A DNA stretch of 64,000 nt, taken from contig JAUFSD010000001.1 of assembly GCA_033030425.1 (NCBI GenBank), positions 3,286,001 through 3,350,000 on the forward strand, given 5' to 3'. The notes under the pieces were generated by a model that ran no database searches, was not told the origin of the DNA, and worked only from the letters and a program-made list of their open reading frames with translations. Of this stretch, positions 53,297 through 64,000 are shown one piece after another. The translations under genes were made by a program, and so were the position numbers. Numbering within the stretch: the first letter of the stretch is position 1; every line of letters begins with the position of its first letter. Source of the stretch: Verpa conica. Lineage: Eukaryota; Ascomycota; Pezizomycetes; Pezizales; Morchellaceae.

Positions 53297-55600
53297 CTAC
53301 GCTTCGTACCCAACATACCCACCCGGATTCTCCAAGCTCACTGGTCTCATCCCAATGTGGGGAATCACACCTTGCTGCTGGCCCTCAAATCCCAACTTCA
53401 CACCCTGTCCGCCCATCTGGGCGGCTTGGCCCGCCATTTGATAGCCATCCTGTCCACCGACAGCGAGTGCTCTCTTCAGCGTATCCTGCACAACCACACA
53501 TTGTTTCTTCATCGCCAAGCGATCCAAAAACAATTGTTGCCTCCCCTTCTCAATCTCGCGGCGCTCAGCCTGTAAGACTTGCTCAAGCTCATTGAACTGG
53601 TTCAGCTTCAGCTCGAGCTTACGGAGGGAACAGTTCACAACAGCATTAACGAGGCGAGTCATTTCACGCTCCTCGTTGGATGCAAGGGCGTGTGCACGAG
53701 CAGCAGAGGTACCGAGAGCGATGGAGGCGGCCTTGGTGACAATATTTTCGGGGGTGTCGGTAGGGTCAATCTCGTTGGTGGGGGATAGGGGGCCGTCGGC
53801 AGCGGTAGTAGAGGCTTCAGGTTCATCAACATCCATGTTCTCGTCCACTATTCCCTCCGACTTGACAGCTGGGGTTTCCACAGGTTTTGTGGTAACATCT
53901 GTAGGTTTAGGAGAAGCAGAATCTTCCTTTTCACCATTCTCAGTGCTGTCTTTCTCATCTTTAGCAAGTTCAGCCTTCTTGCCCTCGATTTGTTCACTAA
54001 GGGATTTGGTCATTTCGTCGATTGAGGATTTTGCTGCGGCTGCAGCAACTTTAGGGTCTACAATGCTTGCCAAAAACGCAACGACACTCATGACCGGGTT
54101 ATCGGCCTGTGTGAACGGGGTACGATTGTACTGGAGGGGGCCGAGCTGCTCTGGCTTTTCCTCGAGGTAGTTATCCTCGATAGGAAGTTGGAGGAACCTA
54201 ACAACACACTGCTCCCTTGTTCTAGTTCCAACATGGTCCGCAATCTGGTTCCAATCCTCGTTATATAATTCCAAGCCTTCTAGTAGTAGTAGGGTCTCTT
54301 GGTCAGTCCAGGGTGCATCCCTCTCAACAGTGGAGTAAGATGCATCCTCCATCCTCACGAAATCAGTGTTGGTACTTGTCGCGGGGAAGCGGCCCTCGAG
54401 GAAACAATTAGGACATAGTTCAATCTGCTTCTGGGACCGCGCACTGCGGGCAGAGTGGTAGCGCACGCGGGTGCAGTCAACACCGCAGGAATAGCAGTTG
54501 TACTGCTTCTTGCTAGATTCATCCTCAGAGTCACCAGAAGTGCCATTGGCCTGAGATGAACCAGCGATCCTGTTGCCGGAGGCGTCATAGATATTTTTAC
54601 GAATCTCAAGGTTAAGTTCAGCCTTTGAAGGACCAGCGCTGGAGGCGCGTTCGGTTGTTGGGTGGGGCTTGCCGGTGGTGGCGATGGCACCAGCGGCAGG
54701 TTGGAAGGGCTGCAGGCCGCGAGGGGTATCTGCAGTTATCCTAAAATGGCCAGTGAAGGGAGGACCAATATTGGAGGGTCGAGTTTCAGGATCAATCTAC
54801 AAGATTGCTTAGCATTGATGTATAGACTGAGGGAGTGGATAGGGGGGGTGGGTGAGGTGAAATAGAGAACATGCCTGGTAGTTGATAAGCCCCCACTGCT
54901 CTAAAAATGCGTGGACACGCATAATCGAACAGACATCTCCGGCTAAATTTCTCCGACACGCTGTAACCGTAAGATACTCGGACGGATTCAGACGGTACGT
55001 ATTAATCATGAAATCGCGGTAGTCCTTATATACTAAGGGAGTCTTGCTCCTGTTACGATTGTTAAAGAACTCGGGTAACGCCCGTTGCTCGATATCCCTA
55101 ATATTGTTGATATCGAACCATGTTGAGTACGACGGAACCACAACGGCATGTGTCTGCTCAACGAGATACCCCTTTGCAGCATCCTCCAATTTCTTCTTTT
55201 CCGATGCGGGTGATGCGGGCGCGTTAGCTGGCTGGCCAGATGCTTCACCTTCACCATTCTTCGCCGGTGAGTCGCCGTTCTTCTTGTCGCCGCCTTCCTC
55301 GGTCCCCTGCATTACTGAGTCCTCGTCTTCAGGGGCTGTGCCTTGGGTAGTTGTGCGACCTGGAGATCCAGCGTTTGAAGGTCCAGGAGAGTTTTTGAGG
55401 GCATCTTCGGATGGGGGTTGAAGACTATTGCCGTTGTTCGTGATGGTATCCTCGTCATCGTCCATGCCGTTTCCTGGGGTCAAACCTACAGGCGTGTTGC
55501 CATCGCCCTGGATATGAGCCTGGTTTAAAGGGTTGTTCATGGGAGTACCAGTGTTTGTACCTGATAAGGGGGAGTCGAAATCAAGAGTATCGTTATCCAT
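53297..55600 (-). CDS. RSC8: SWI/SNF-RSC core subunit, SWIRM-SANT protein (Rsc8/Swi3)
   Basis: Scaffold subunit of the RSC or SWI/SNF chromatin-remodelling complex. Two exons (55600-54875, 54796-53297) give 741 residues. After a disordered acidic N-terminus come a SWIRM domain (about 150-255: [49 protein letters not shown]), a ZZ-like zinc finger (CYSCGVDC...CPNCF), a SANT domain (about 383-432: [25 protein letters not shown]) and a C-terminal coiled coil ([28 protein letters not shown]) used for dimerisation. The single intron has a GC donor (CAG|GCATGT) and a TAG acceptor; no GT alternative keeps the conserved [19 protein letters not shown] join. One SWIRM-SANT gene is seen here; whether a separate Swi3 exists elsewhere is unknown. 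Confidence 0.94.
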
Positions 55601-57022
55601 TATGATAGAAGTTCAATAGAAACTTTATTTGGTAATAAAAAGGACTAGCGGTGGATTACCGCAGTGAAGAAGAATTGAGGAGAGAGCGAGGGGGGTCGCC
55701 GTTTGTGGAATATTAGGGGCGAGAGATGATCAATTAGTAGATCAGCTCTTTGCGACAGTACTGAGTGCTCCTCCTACCGAGTGTTGGTCTGTACTGGAAG
55801 ATCGCGACGTTGACGTTGACGTTGTTTCGTCGTTGGAGGAGAGAAGTCGCGTTGTTGCGCAGTGCAATAATGGTCGCGATGAAACGCCAACTATGGCTGG
55901 GATAATTAATAAGCAATCATCAGTTGTGGCTGACAAACGAAGCCTTGGCTACAAATGCGTTTAGAGTTACATATAGGATACATACCAGACTAGAGACAAT
56001 AATACATGTATATTTACACATCACTACTCTAGAAATTTTCACCACCATTCCCAAAGCCATCAAGGCTATCCTAATTCAATATACGCCTCCATTCATGAAT
56101 ACTCGATGCTTAGGTTTCTGAGTATTTTCTAAGTTTTGTATTCTTTCTAGTCTCTAGAAAGTACTAATCTTTACGACAGTATTATTTGTCACGTCGCATA
56201 TACTTCAATGGGTATTATTTTGTTGGGTATTTACTTTATTAACCATGCTCATCTAGTAAAAAAGAAAGTGAGCCATCCTACACAAAGAACCTAGTATTTC
56301 TTACTTTAGAGGGCCCTAAACAGAGTAAGCCAAGTTGTACTCACTTCCTCTACCGCTGCTAGCCTGGCTCACTTACTTAAAAGCCTACGCTATATACAAT
56401 TAAAAGGCTAGGGCTTATAACTAGGAAAACACCTTCCTTATAAAAAATTTTAACTTCACCCCACTGCTAGTTAAAATATCCAAATAGAGGGCCTTATATA
56501 TATAAACATCAACGAGCTCGTAGGAGGGGAGCTAGAGAGGAGTATTGGTGATCTTAGAAATAAATTAATACGGTAGCGATAAATTTCCTCTAATACATAA
56601 TCAATGGATCCTCTAATACCTGTAGTTATCTATAATGAGATCTTTCTGCTACTACTATGGGTCTAAAGTACTGAGAGGGTTTTTTGATATAATAAAAGGT
56701 TGTGTGCTCACTTAATCGACGCATATCTACATCAATCTTTATTTTATACCACAAAGGATGATTATAGGGGAAAATCCCCCATATATAGCCCTCTATATCA
56801 CATACATAGGCCATCACTCGGCCTTATTCTCTAGACTACATTCTCAGCGCATATCCCGGCACATCACAAGCCAATTCAATAGTGGGGAAAGCTTGGCAGC
56901 CGACCCGACACAGCGGAAACAACCGAGAGAAAGTGAGAATACTTGAAACCCAGCAGCTACTAACATTCTTTCGCCAGAACTCCCCCCCCTCACTCACTCA
57001 CCCCCAACTCATATACTAAAGA
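55601..57022. promoter_or_regulatory. Divergent spacer RSC8 / ETF-alpha
   Basis: 1.4 kb. The first 300 bp form the RSC8 promoter side. About 55.95-56.85 kb is strongly AT-rich with no gene. The last 100 bp are C-rich and lead into the ETF-alpha start. Confidence 0.5.
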
Positions 57023-58317
57023 ATGGCCACCTACTTCCTCTCAGCGCGGAGCTCTGCGCTCCGTACTGCCCGTACTGCAGCTTCGACTCGCTACTCTCGC
57101 CTACTTAGTACTCTTGCGATTCTCGAACACAAGGAGGGCAAACTCCTGCCCCAGTCCCTCCCCGTTATCACAGCCGCGGGAAAATTCGGCGACTCAGTCA
57201 CTGCCTTTTTAGCAGGTACAGACTCAGGGAGTGTAGCTGAACAAGTAGCGAAGCTCAATGGGGTTACAAAGGTTCTTACCGTGTCTAATGGAGCATATGA
57301 TAAGGTGCACACACATACTCCCCTCATTTTTTGAGTCCTAGTTGCATGGGGGAGCATTTCTCACACACCATCACTCGCCTCCATAGGGAATGCCAGAGAA
57401 CTATGCTCCACTGCTAGTCGAGAATATCAAGCAGGGAGGGTTTACCCATATTGTCTCGGCACATTCTGCATTTGGTAAAAACATCATGCCCCGTCTCTCC
57501 GCACTCCTCGACGTCCAGCAGATCTCCGACGTCACAGAGATCAAAGACGACTCGACCTTTGTTCGTCCTATCTACGCCGGAAACGCAATTGCAACCGTTA
57601 AATCCCTCGACTCCACAAAGGTCTTGACTATCCGTGGCACTGCTTTCCCACCTGCTCAAGAGGGTTCCAGTTCTGCTACCATCAAAGAGGCCCCAGTAGA
57701 TCCCAACGGGCCCTGCCCGACCGAGTGGATCTCCGAGAACCTCGCAAAGTCTGAGCGCCCTGATCTCGGAACAGCGACAAAGGTTGTCTCTGGTGGGCGA
57801 GGATTGAAGGATAAGGAGAAATTTGAAAAACTGATGCCCCTACTTGCTGATGCGCTTGGTGCGGCGATTGGTGCTTCGAGGGCGGCGGTGGATTCGGGTT
57901 TCGCAGATAATAGTTTACAGGTTGGGCAGACTGGTAAGGTTGTTGCACCACAGCTGTATCTAGCTGTTGGAATTTCTGGGGCTATCCAGCATTTAGCAGG
58001 AATGAAGGACTCGAAGGTCATTGCAGCTATTAATAAAGGTAGGCGTTTTTTGATTAAAGTAAAGAAAGGGAGAAAAAAAAGGAATGAAAGAAAAAGAAAA
58101 AGGCCGGGAGATTTCTACCATTTTAGGATTACAGCTGATGGTTAGTAGATGCAGATGCCCCGATATTTCAAGTTGCAGACATTGGCTTGGTGGCGGATCT
58201 TTTCGCGGCGGTATGATCTGCTATTCCCCTTTCTTACATGCAAGGGCTAGTACTAATAGACCTGATCTTTTCCAGGTACCTGAACTAACCGAGAAGCTGA
58301 ATTCTGAAAAGAAATAA
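57023..58317 (+). CDS. ETFA: Electron transfer flavoprotein alpha subunit, with an apparent +1 frameshift near the 3' end
   Basis: Mitochondrial matrix FAD protein that passes electrons from acyl-CoA dehydrogenases to ETF-ubiquinone oxidoreductase. Exons are 57023-57304, 57387-58038, 58149-58211 and 58276-58317. The N-terminus ([26 protein letters not shown]) is a clear mitochondrial presequence. The ETF domain follows ([21 protein letters not shown]), then the FAD-binding C-terminal part ([61 protein letters not shown]). The last exon encodes [13 protein letters not shown], the normal family ending. However, exon 3 has five T's at 58200-58204 where four are needed to read DLFAA and keep the last exon in frame; the exon sum is 1039 nt, one too many. 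Taken literally, the protein ends early after DLFRG. Confidence 0.9.
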
Positions 58318-58623
58318 GATCCCCTAGTAATGTATATAAACATACAAAAGCCTGTAAACCTTTTCGATCCCTCAAACATGACAAATGCGGTCTGGATCTG
58401 AAACCTCACTGTGGTGGGCCAAGATTCCACTTTATTTCTGTCTGTGGCAACGCGAAACCCCTGAAATCCGCACGCGTCGACCCAAGTTTGCAAAGAAATC
58501 CTTTGTTACGGTCTAAAGTACCACAGAACATACCGCATAACTTGCCACAAAGTGCCCATTTATTATCCTCCCTTCCCCCTAAAGCACATTCAAGCCATAA
58601 ATCTCCTCTCGTAGCTTAAAGAA
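58318..58623. promoter_or_regulatory. Intergenic region ETFA to SNF2 helicase gene
   Basis: 306 bp between tandem genes. It should contain the ETFA 3' end and the helicase promoter. Nothing else was identified. Confidence 0.5.
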
Positions 58624-61316
58624 ATGCCGGACCGTATCGCAGGCACGTCCTCAGCAGAGTCATCAGGCCCGAACTCCCCGTCAGTATCGACACCCGCAAC
58701 TTCGGCGGCATCTTCTGAAGATATCGATGCGATGGTTGCCGAAGGTGCAAGCATGGGACCTCTCAGTAAGTTTCGCTGCTCGATGCGTTTTTCGCCCAAG
58801 ATAACTCGAGTTCTGGATCTCATCTAACGGAATCCCTCTCCGCTACTCAGACGACCCTTCGGCTGTTCCGGTGGATAAAATGAGAGCTCGTCTCGAGTTC
58901 TTGATAAAACAATCTAGTGTTTATGCCTCGATTATCGGCGAGAAGATGCTGAAACAGCAGCAAGCGATGCAGCAGAAAGCCGAAGAGGAGGACCAGAAAC
59001 GTGCCAAAGCACAAGCCGAGGACAACAGCCCCACTAAAGAAGCTCAAAGTGTGAAACCTGCTCCCGCGCGAAAGAGTGGGCGGAATTCCGCGGTAGTTAA
59101 AGAGGAAGAAAAGGAAGTGGCCCCAAAGACCTCAAAGAAGAAGCGTGGAAAAACTGTAAAAGGAGGCAAGAGCGCCGCAATTTCCGACTACTTCAGCAAG
59201 GAGGAACTCAAAAAGTCTGGTACTGGTACAACCGCAGAGGCGCTTGCCAATGTTTCTGGAGGGAATAATGGAGAGGAGACGAAACTTGGATTGCAGAAGG
59301 ATCTTAGGTCTGCGAGGCAGCCAAAGTTGATTACTGGTGGTGTTATGAAGAATTACCAACTCCAAGGGTTAGACTGGTTGGTGAGTTTATATGAAAACGG
59401 GCTGAATGGTATCCTGGCAGATGAGATGGGCCTGGGGAAGACGCTACAGACGATTAGCTTTTTGGCATTCCTAAGGGAGAAGGGGATGAATGGTCCATTT
59501 TTGGTGGCGGCGCCAGTCAGTACGCTAAGTAATTGGGTGGACGAGATTGAAAGGTTTGTCATTGATTTACCTACTACCAACCCTAGAGGGCTAATCTATA
59601 AACTCTTGCAGATTTGCACCAGATATGCCTGTCTTGCTCTATCATGGTACCCCCACAGAACGGGAGCATATGCGTAAAACTCGCATGAAAAAGCTCTGCC
59701 CGGATTTCCCTATAATATGCACCTCTTACGAGCTAATCATGAACGACCGTAAACACCTACAACGCTATTCCTGGAAGTTTATAATAATCGATGAAGGCCA
59801 TCGCATCAAGAATCTCAACTGCAAGCTCATTCGAGAACTCAAATCCTACTCCTCGGCGAATCGTCTCCTCCTTACAGGTACCCCCCTTCAAAACAACTTA
59901 TCGGAACTGTGGTCACTTCTCAACTTTCTCCTTCCTGATATCTTCGATGACCTTGACAGTTTCCAGAACTGGTTTGATTTCTCCGCAATACAAGAGAAAG
60001 AGGGGCACCATGCATGGTTGGAGGAGCAGAAGAAATCAAATATTGTTGGGTCTCTTCATGCCATCCTAAAGCCCTTCTTACTGAGGAGGATGAAGACGGA
60101 TGTGGAAACAACATTGCCGCCGAAGAGGGAGTATGTGCTGTATGCACCTTTGACGCAGGGACAGAAGGACCTGTATGGAAAGCTGCTCAAGCACGAAGGT
60201 CGAGGGTGGCTGATTGATAAATTAGTCGGCAATGATGCAAAGAAGAAACGGAAGCTTCTAGAGGATGAACCCGATAAATCCAGAAACAAGAAAGCCAAAA
60301 ACGCCGCAGCAGGCCGAGGTGTAAGATCAAATAAAAAACCCGCTTCTTACAAAGAATTAGAAGACCACGAATACTTCCAAAAGCTTGATGAGACATCTAG
60401 CGAAGAAGAAGTAGAAGTTCTTGACGAGTATCAACAGAAGCTCCTCCAAGCAACCAAAGACGCTAGTGGGAAGAAACTCCAGAATCTTGTTATGCAGCTC
60501 CGACAAGCCTGCAATTCCCCACACCTTTTCTATTGGCCCTGGGCAGACGGTCAAGATCCTGATAACTCCATAGTCACAGAATCCGGGAAAATGATGCTTC
60601 TCGAGCGACTTGTACCAGCGCTCTTCAGGCGTGGCCATAAAGTGCTCATATTCTCCCAGTTCTCGAAAATGCTTGATATTATTGAAGATTGGGCTAGCAT
60701 ACTTAAAGGCTGGCAGGTATGTAGGATTGATGGTGGTGTTAGCCAAGTCGACCGCAGGGAGCAGATTAGAAGGTTTAATAAAGACGAAGGGTGGAATTTA
60801 TTTCTGCTTAGCACTCGGGCTGGAGGTCTTGGTATCAACCTTACTGCAGCTGATACTGTCATCCTGTTCGACTCCGACTGGAACCCACAACAAGACCTTC
60901 AAGCTCAGGACCGTGCGCACAGGATCGGTCAGAAGAATCCGGTTATCATATATCGCTTTGCCACCGCCGCAACGGTGGAACAGACGCTCCTTGAAAAGGC
61001 TGACGGGAAACGGCGACTCGAAAAGCTGGTTATCCAGAAGGGTAAATTTAAGAGCGTAGCTGCGGTCCCTGCAGCTGGGACTGGAAATGATCATGATGAA
61101 TTGAGTAGTATTCTACTCCGTGATGATTTTGAGAAGGTCAATGTTGTCCAGGCGGGACAGCAGGTGCTCAGTGACGCGGAACTAAAGACACTGATGGATA
61201 GGAGTAAAGAGGCTTATGAGAGGGCCGAGAAAGGGGGTACGAGTGCCAGTGGGGCATTTAGAGTTGTGGAAACCCAGGTCGGAGATAATAAACAAAAAGG
61301 AGAGCAGAGCGGGTGA
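58624..61316 (+). CDS. IRC5: SNF2-family chromatin remodeller, HELLS/DDM1/Irc5 type
   Basis: Nuclear DNA-dependent ATPase of the Lsh subfamily (mammalian HELLS, plant DDM1, yeast Irc5, Neurospora MUS-30). Three exons (58624-58765, 58851-59553, 59612-61316) give 849 residues, in frame. Helicase motifs are I DEMGLGKT (238-245), II DEGH (342-345), [32 protein letters not shown] and [18 protein letters not shown], and [13 protein letters not shown]. The motif context [22 protein letters not shown] and the insert [18 protein letters not shown] fit the Lsh subfamily. The N-terminal part has a coiled coil (about 75-105) and a Lys-rich stretch with ISDYF resembling a PIP box (155-162). No chromo-, bromo- or SANT domain is present. 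The work of this family is nucleosome and macroH2A remodelling and genome stability. Confidence 0.94.
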
Positions 61317-62229
61317 TTCGGTGACCTGGTTGTTTTCGCTGCTACTTACGAAGTATAAGTGTTTCTTTTGTTGGGTGTCTCTTTTTGCATTATGATTTTT
61401 ATCACCCGGGGGTTGGCACTATTGCTTTTTATCGAGAGATACCTAATTCTAGGGTTTATTATTTTAGTGCTTTCTCCTCCTCTCATTTGTCTGCTATAAT
61501 TGGTTAAAAATCACAGATTCGCACTCGGGCTGCTACTCGTCTGTAAAACTATATTTGAAAAGTATACGCTAGATTTCTTATGGGGATAATTTCTTCATTT
61601 CTCTTTTTAGTTCACCCTTTGGGTTGGAATCTGTAGTTTTAAGAAAAATATAACTAATCGTATCTCTTTGGAGGGGTCTTTACCAATTAAAACCGCTTAT
61701 GGCTTGGGGGTTGTCTTGGTATAATAACTGTAAGAACACAATATTTTAATCGCATGTTTTTATATCCGTTTTCCTCTTCTAGAGTTCCAGTAGTGAAGTA
61801 GATATTCATTTGGCTCTATGTGTAACTAAGGCACATTTCCAGCTGAGCTCAGCTTATATTATGGTGGACATGCAACTTCTACACCTCATAGCCAGTGCAT
61901 CTAGTCATTCTAAAATGAAGCAAGGTTAAAGAAGCAACAAGATCACTGAGCGCAAATATCCGTAAGAAAATAAAAAGAAATGTTGTACAAAAGAATAATA
62001 CTAATGGTTAGCTGTGTCCTGCCTGGGGGGGGAAACGCCTGCATACCCAAGATTCTGAACCTTTGTTGGTATGGGTACTGATATTTACGTAATGTTGGTA
62101 GGAAGAAAGGTGCTAAACTCATGCTCCTCACCCTCAGTTTCCTAGAGAAATCATACCTCAAGGCTACGCCATACAATTAGTTAACTAATCATACCCCCAC
62201 TACTTAGAGTGGAATTGGAAATTTGGGAC
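61317..62229. other. Convergent spacer helicase / ZUP1 gene
   Basis: About 910 bp of 3' sequence of two convergent genes. The 77-codon minus ORF at 62176-61943 could only matter if the ZUP1-like gene has an extra 3' exon; I do not favour this. Confidence 0.45.
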
Positions 62230-64000
62230 TTACACAATTAATTCGAACTCTTTATACTTCTGTAAGTAATTCATCCTCCTCCTATATGCCCTCAGTAGCA
62301 TCTCTGAATCTAACCTCCCCTTTAAAGATCTCATTCCAATTAGGTTCTTCATAGGCGCACTTGGGGTAAAGAATGGGTCAAAGACGAGTAGATTCCTCAT
62401 CCCATCCAAAGTCTTCTCGATGCCCACGATCGTCATCGAATGCCCGCTATGCTGGAAGTATATCGGTGGTTTGTGGGTTCGCGACACTTTGTTTACAATA
62501 GGACCCTGAGGTATGTCTGATTCGAAGTAGCTCTCAACAAAGTCAAGTAGACATTGCTGGGTTTGGATACCTTCAGACCTATTAAAGGGGCATGGGCGAC
62601 AGCATATTCCAAGAGAAATGAACATTGTCTGGGCCTAGTGATATATCAAGTGTTAGTTTGGCTGTTGGTTTTTGTAGCGGGGTATAGAAACCTGGAAACT
62701 AACCTCTGAGGTTCCTATGTACTTTCTGGTTCCCTTTACGCCACCAGTCTCTAATCTTGCATTGACGTTAATGCCCTTATCCCAACCCTCTTCAATCCAA
62801 TCCTGTATTCTTAATATTGAAGGGATTCTCCCTTCAAATGGATGACTCCCTCTTGGAAAGGCAGCTTGAATGTAGCTGATCATCATCTGGATGTTCCTAT
62901 ATCCACAGAATCCACCCTCTCCCTTGATCTGTTTCGCAACATGTTTCACCCCGGGATGACATAGCCAGGCGCGGGAAACATTCGGATCACGCTCGCAAAG
63001 AAGTGCAATTACAGGAAGGAGGTCGGGGGTCTCATTTGATACTGATATAACCTTTACAAGGGTACCAGTTGCACTGTCGATCTTGGTCTGCATACTGACT
63101 TTACCGCCTCTTTCAAGTTCTTTGCGGAGCCAATCTGGCATTTGCTGTTCATGGGCGTATGGTCCAAGGTCGGATTTCTACATAAGTTAGTATTTTTAAC
63201 CCCCAAAAATGATAGTGATTGTGATGATGTGACAAAAGAGAGAGGGAAAGCCACTTCACATACACCCAAACGCTTGACCCCATTGTCTTTGTAAGGGTTA
63301 ACTGCATTTGATCTTGCTGCCGACTTTTCGTGCCTTCTTGTGCTACTTGCACTACTGACCGAGCCTCTGGTATCTTTGTGTTGTAGTGATGTGAAAGATG
63401 TTCTAGAAGTACTTTTTGGCGATTTGTGCCGTGTAGATATTACTGATGAAGCAGAAGACCCAGGGTCTGCATAGACAACTCTGTACCCAGTGCTCCTGTC
63501 TCTATCTTGCTCTTTCCCCCTTCCTCTATCCCTACCCCTATCCCTTTCCCTTTCCCTCTCCTTTTCCCTATCCCTATCCCTTTCTCTACGATCCTCCCTT
63601 TCCTTATGTCCATCTCTCGATACTAACTCCCTCGATATCACTCCATCTCTCGATATAACCAAGGTTCTATTCTCTGTTTTATCTTCCTTCCGAGTTCCAC
63701 TGCTGCCCCTACTACCTCCACCATTCTCTTTTTCTAACCTTCTAACACACTCTCTTTCTATTAACACAGCACCTCTGGCCAGTACCGTCTCTTTCCCACT
63801 TGAGGCTGAGCTCGCTGGTGAACTTCCGCTTGAGCTCTCAGATGAGCTTCCGCTCAAAGAATTTCCGTACTCTTCCCCATTCCGGCTGTTTCTCACATCA
63901 TCCATAGATATTTGTTCCGCATCATGAAAATCCAGATGCGTTTGTAACTCCATCAGCAGCACCGGCTCTCCACACCCGGGCTCAGGACAAAGGACATATG
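62230..64000 (-). CDS. ZUP1/ZUFSP-type deubiquitinase (peptidase C78), 5' end beyond window
   Basis: Cysteine peptidase of the C78 family related to ZUP1 (ZUFSP), a K63-ubiquitin-specific enzyme in genome maintenance. Exons seen are 64000-63264 (partial), 63177-62704 and 62634-62230. At the right edge there is a C2H2 zinc finger (CPEPGC, then HLDFH). A long Ser-rich and Arg/Glu/Asp-rich linker follows, with RERDRDREKERERERDRGRD-type low complexity. The peptidase domain carries the catalytic Cys in GEGGFCGYRNIQ and the His and Asp in SGHSMTIVGIE and LLVFDPFF. A stop at 62230-62232 gives ...FELIV; alternatively the overlapping GTAAGT donor could lead to another short exon ending near 62.15 kb. 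The start codon lies outside the window. Confidence 0.88.

Noticed and set aside
61943..62176. Possible extra 3' exon of the ZUP1-like gene
   Set aside because: It can be joined through the GTAAGT donor at the stop codon, but the encoded tail does not resemble a C78 C-terminus. The simple stop at 62230 is preferred.

Overview
The window reads as nuclear DNA of a filamentous ascomycete (Pezizomycotina). Almost every gene is interrupted by introns of about 50-130 bases with GTATGT/GTAAGT-type donors, CTAAC/CTAAT-like branch points and AG acceptors, and the genes match fungal families: Erg5 (CYP61), Mdm10, Rrn5, Rsc8/Swi3, Stu1/CLASP and a fungal cPLA2. Compact housekeeping genes alternate with AT-rich, gene-poor stretches that carry small inverted-repeat elements. 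I cannot name the species. The long AT-rich spacers with MITE-like elements would fit an early-diverging group such as the Pezizomycetes, but that is a weak inference.

Layout. 1-3.7 kb is gene-poor, with an intron-containing tRNA-Ala(UGC) and two inverted-repeat elements, one a textbook hAT-type MITE with an 8-bp target duplication. 3.7-5.6 kb is ERG5 (-). 7.8-10.7 kb is MCM3 (-). 12.1-12.6 kb is the Pol III subunit RPC9/C17 (+). 13.0-14.9 kb is a PPR protein (-). 15.5-16.75 kb is a cyclin-domain protein (-). After a 2.7-kb spacer, 19.4-22.5 kb holds a cytosolic-PLA2-like enzyme (-). 24.3-26.9 kb holds the divergent pair MRT4 (-) / MDM10 (+), and 27.2-29.3 kb is TCP1/CCT1 (+). 29.6-30.1 kb is a second hAT-like MITE. 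31.0-33.6 kb is the divergent pair YIF1 (-) / HEM4 (+). 33.8-34.9 kb is an unrecognised three-exon gene (-). 36.0-37.5 kb is the La protein (+). 38.5-40.5 kb is an F-box protein with a C-terminal membrane anchor (+). 42.7-47.1 kb is CLASP/Stu1 (+). 47.9-48.3 kb is a tiny three-exon gene for a single-pass mitochondrial-type protein (-). 49.8-52.8 kb is RRN5 (-). 53.3-55.6 kb is RSC8/SWI3 (-). 57.0-58.3 kb is ETF-alpha (+). 58.6-61.3 kb is a HELLS/Irc5-type SNF2 helicase (+). 62.2-64.0 kb is a ZUP1-type C78 protease, cut by the right edge.

The genes do not form a metabolic or biosynthetic cluster; they are ordinary core genes. Loose themes are DNA replication and chromatin (MCM3, HELLS/Irc5, Rsc8, CLASP, ZUP1), RNA and ribosome production (RPC9, Rrn5, La, Mrt4) and mitochondria (Mdm10, ETF-alpha, the PPR protein, the small membrane protein). 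I rebuilt exon structures by hand. All but three gene models close in frame with canonical splice sites: RSC8 needs one GC-AG intron, ETF-alpha has one surplus T, and the F-box gene has an unresolved exon junction. I found no convincing new multi-gene system. The best leads are the two hAT MITEs, the array of SUMO-type motifs in La, the tail-anchored F-box protein, the PIP-like box in the HELLS-type helicase and the unrecognised gene at 33.8-34.9 kb.
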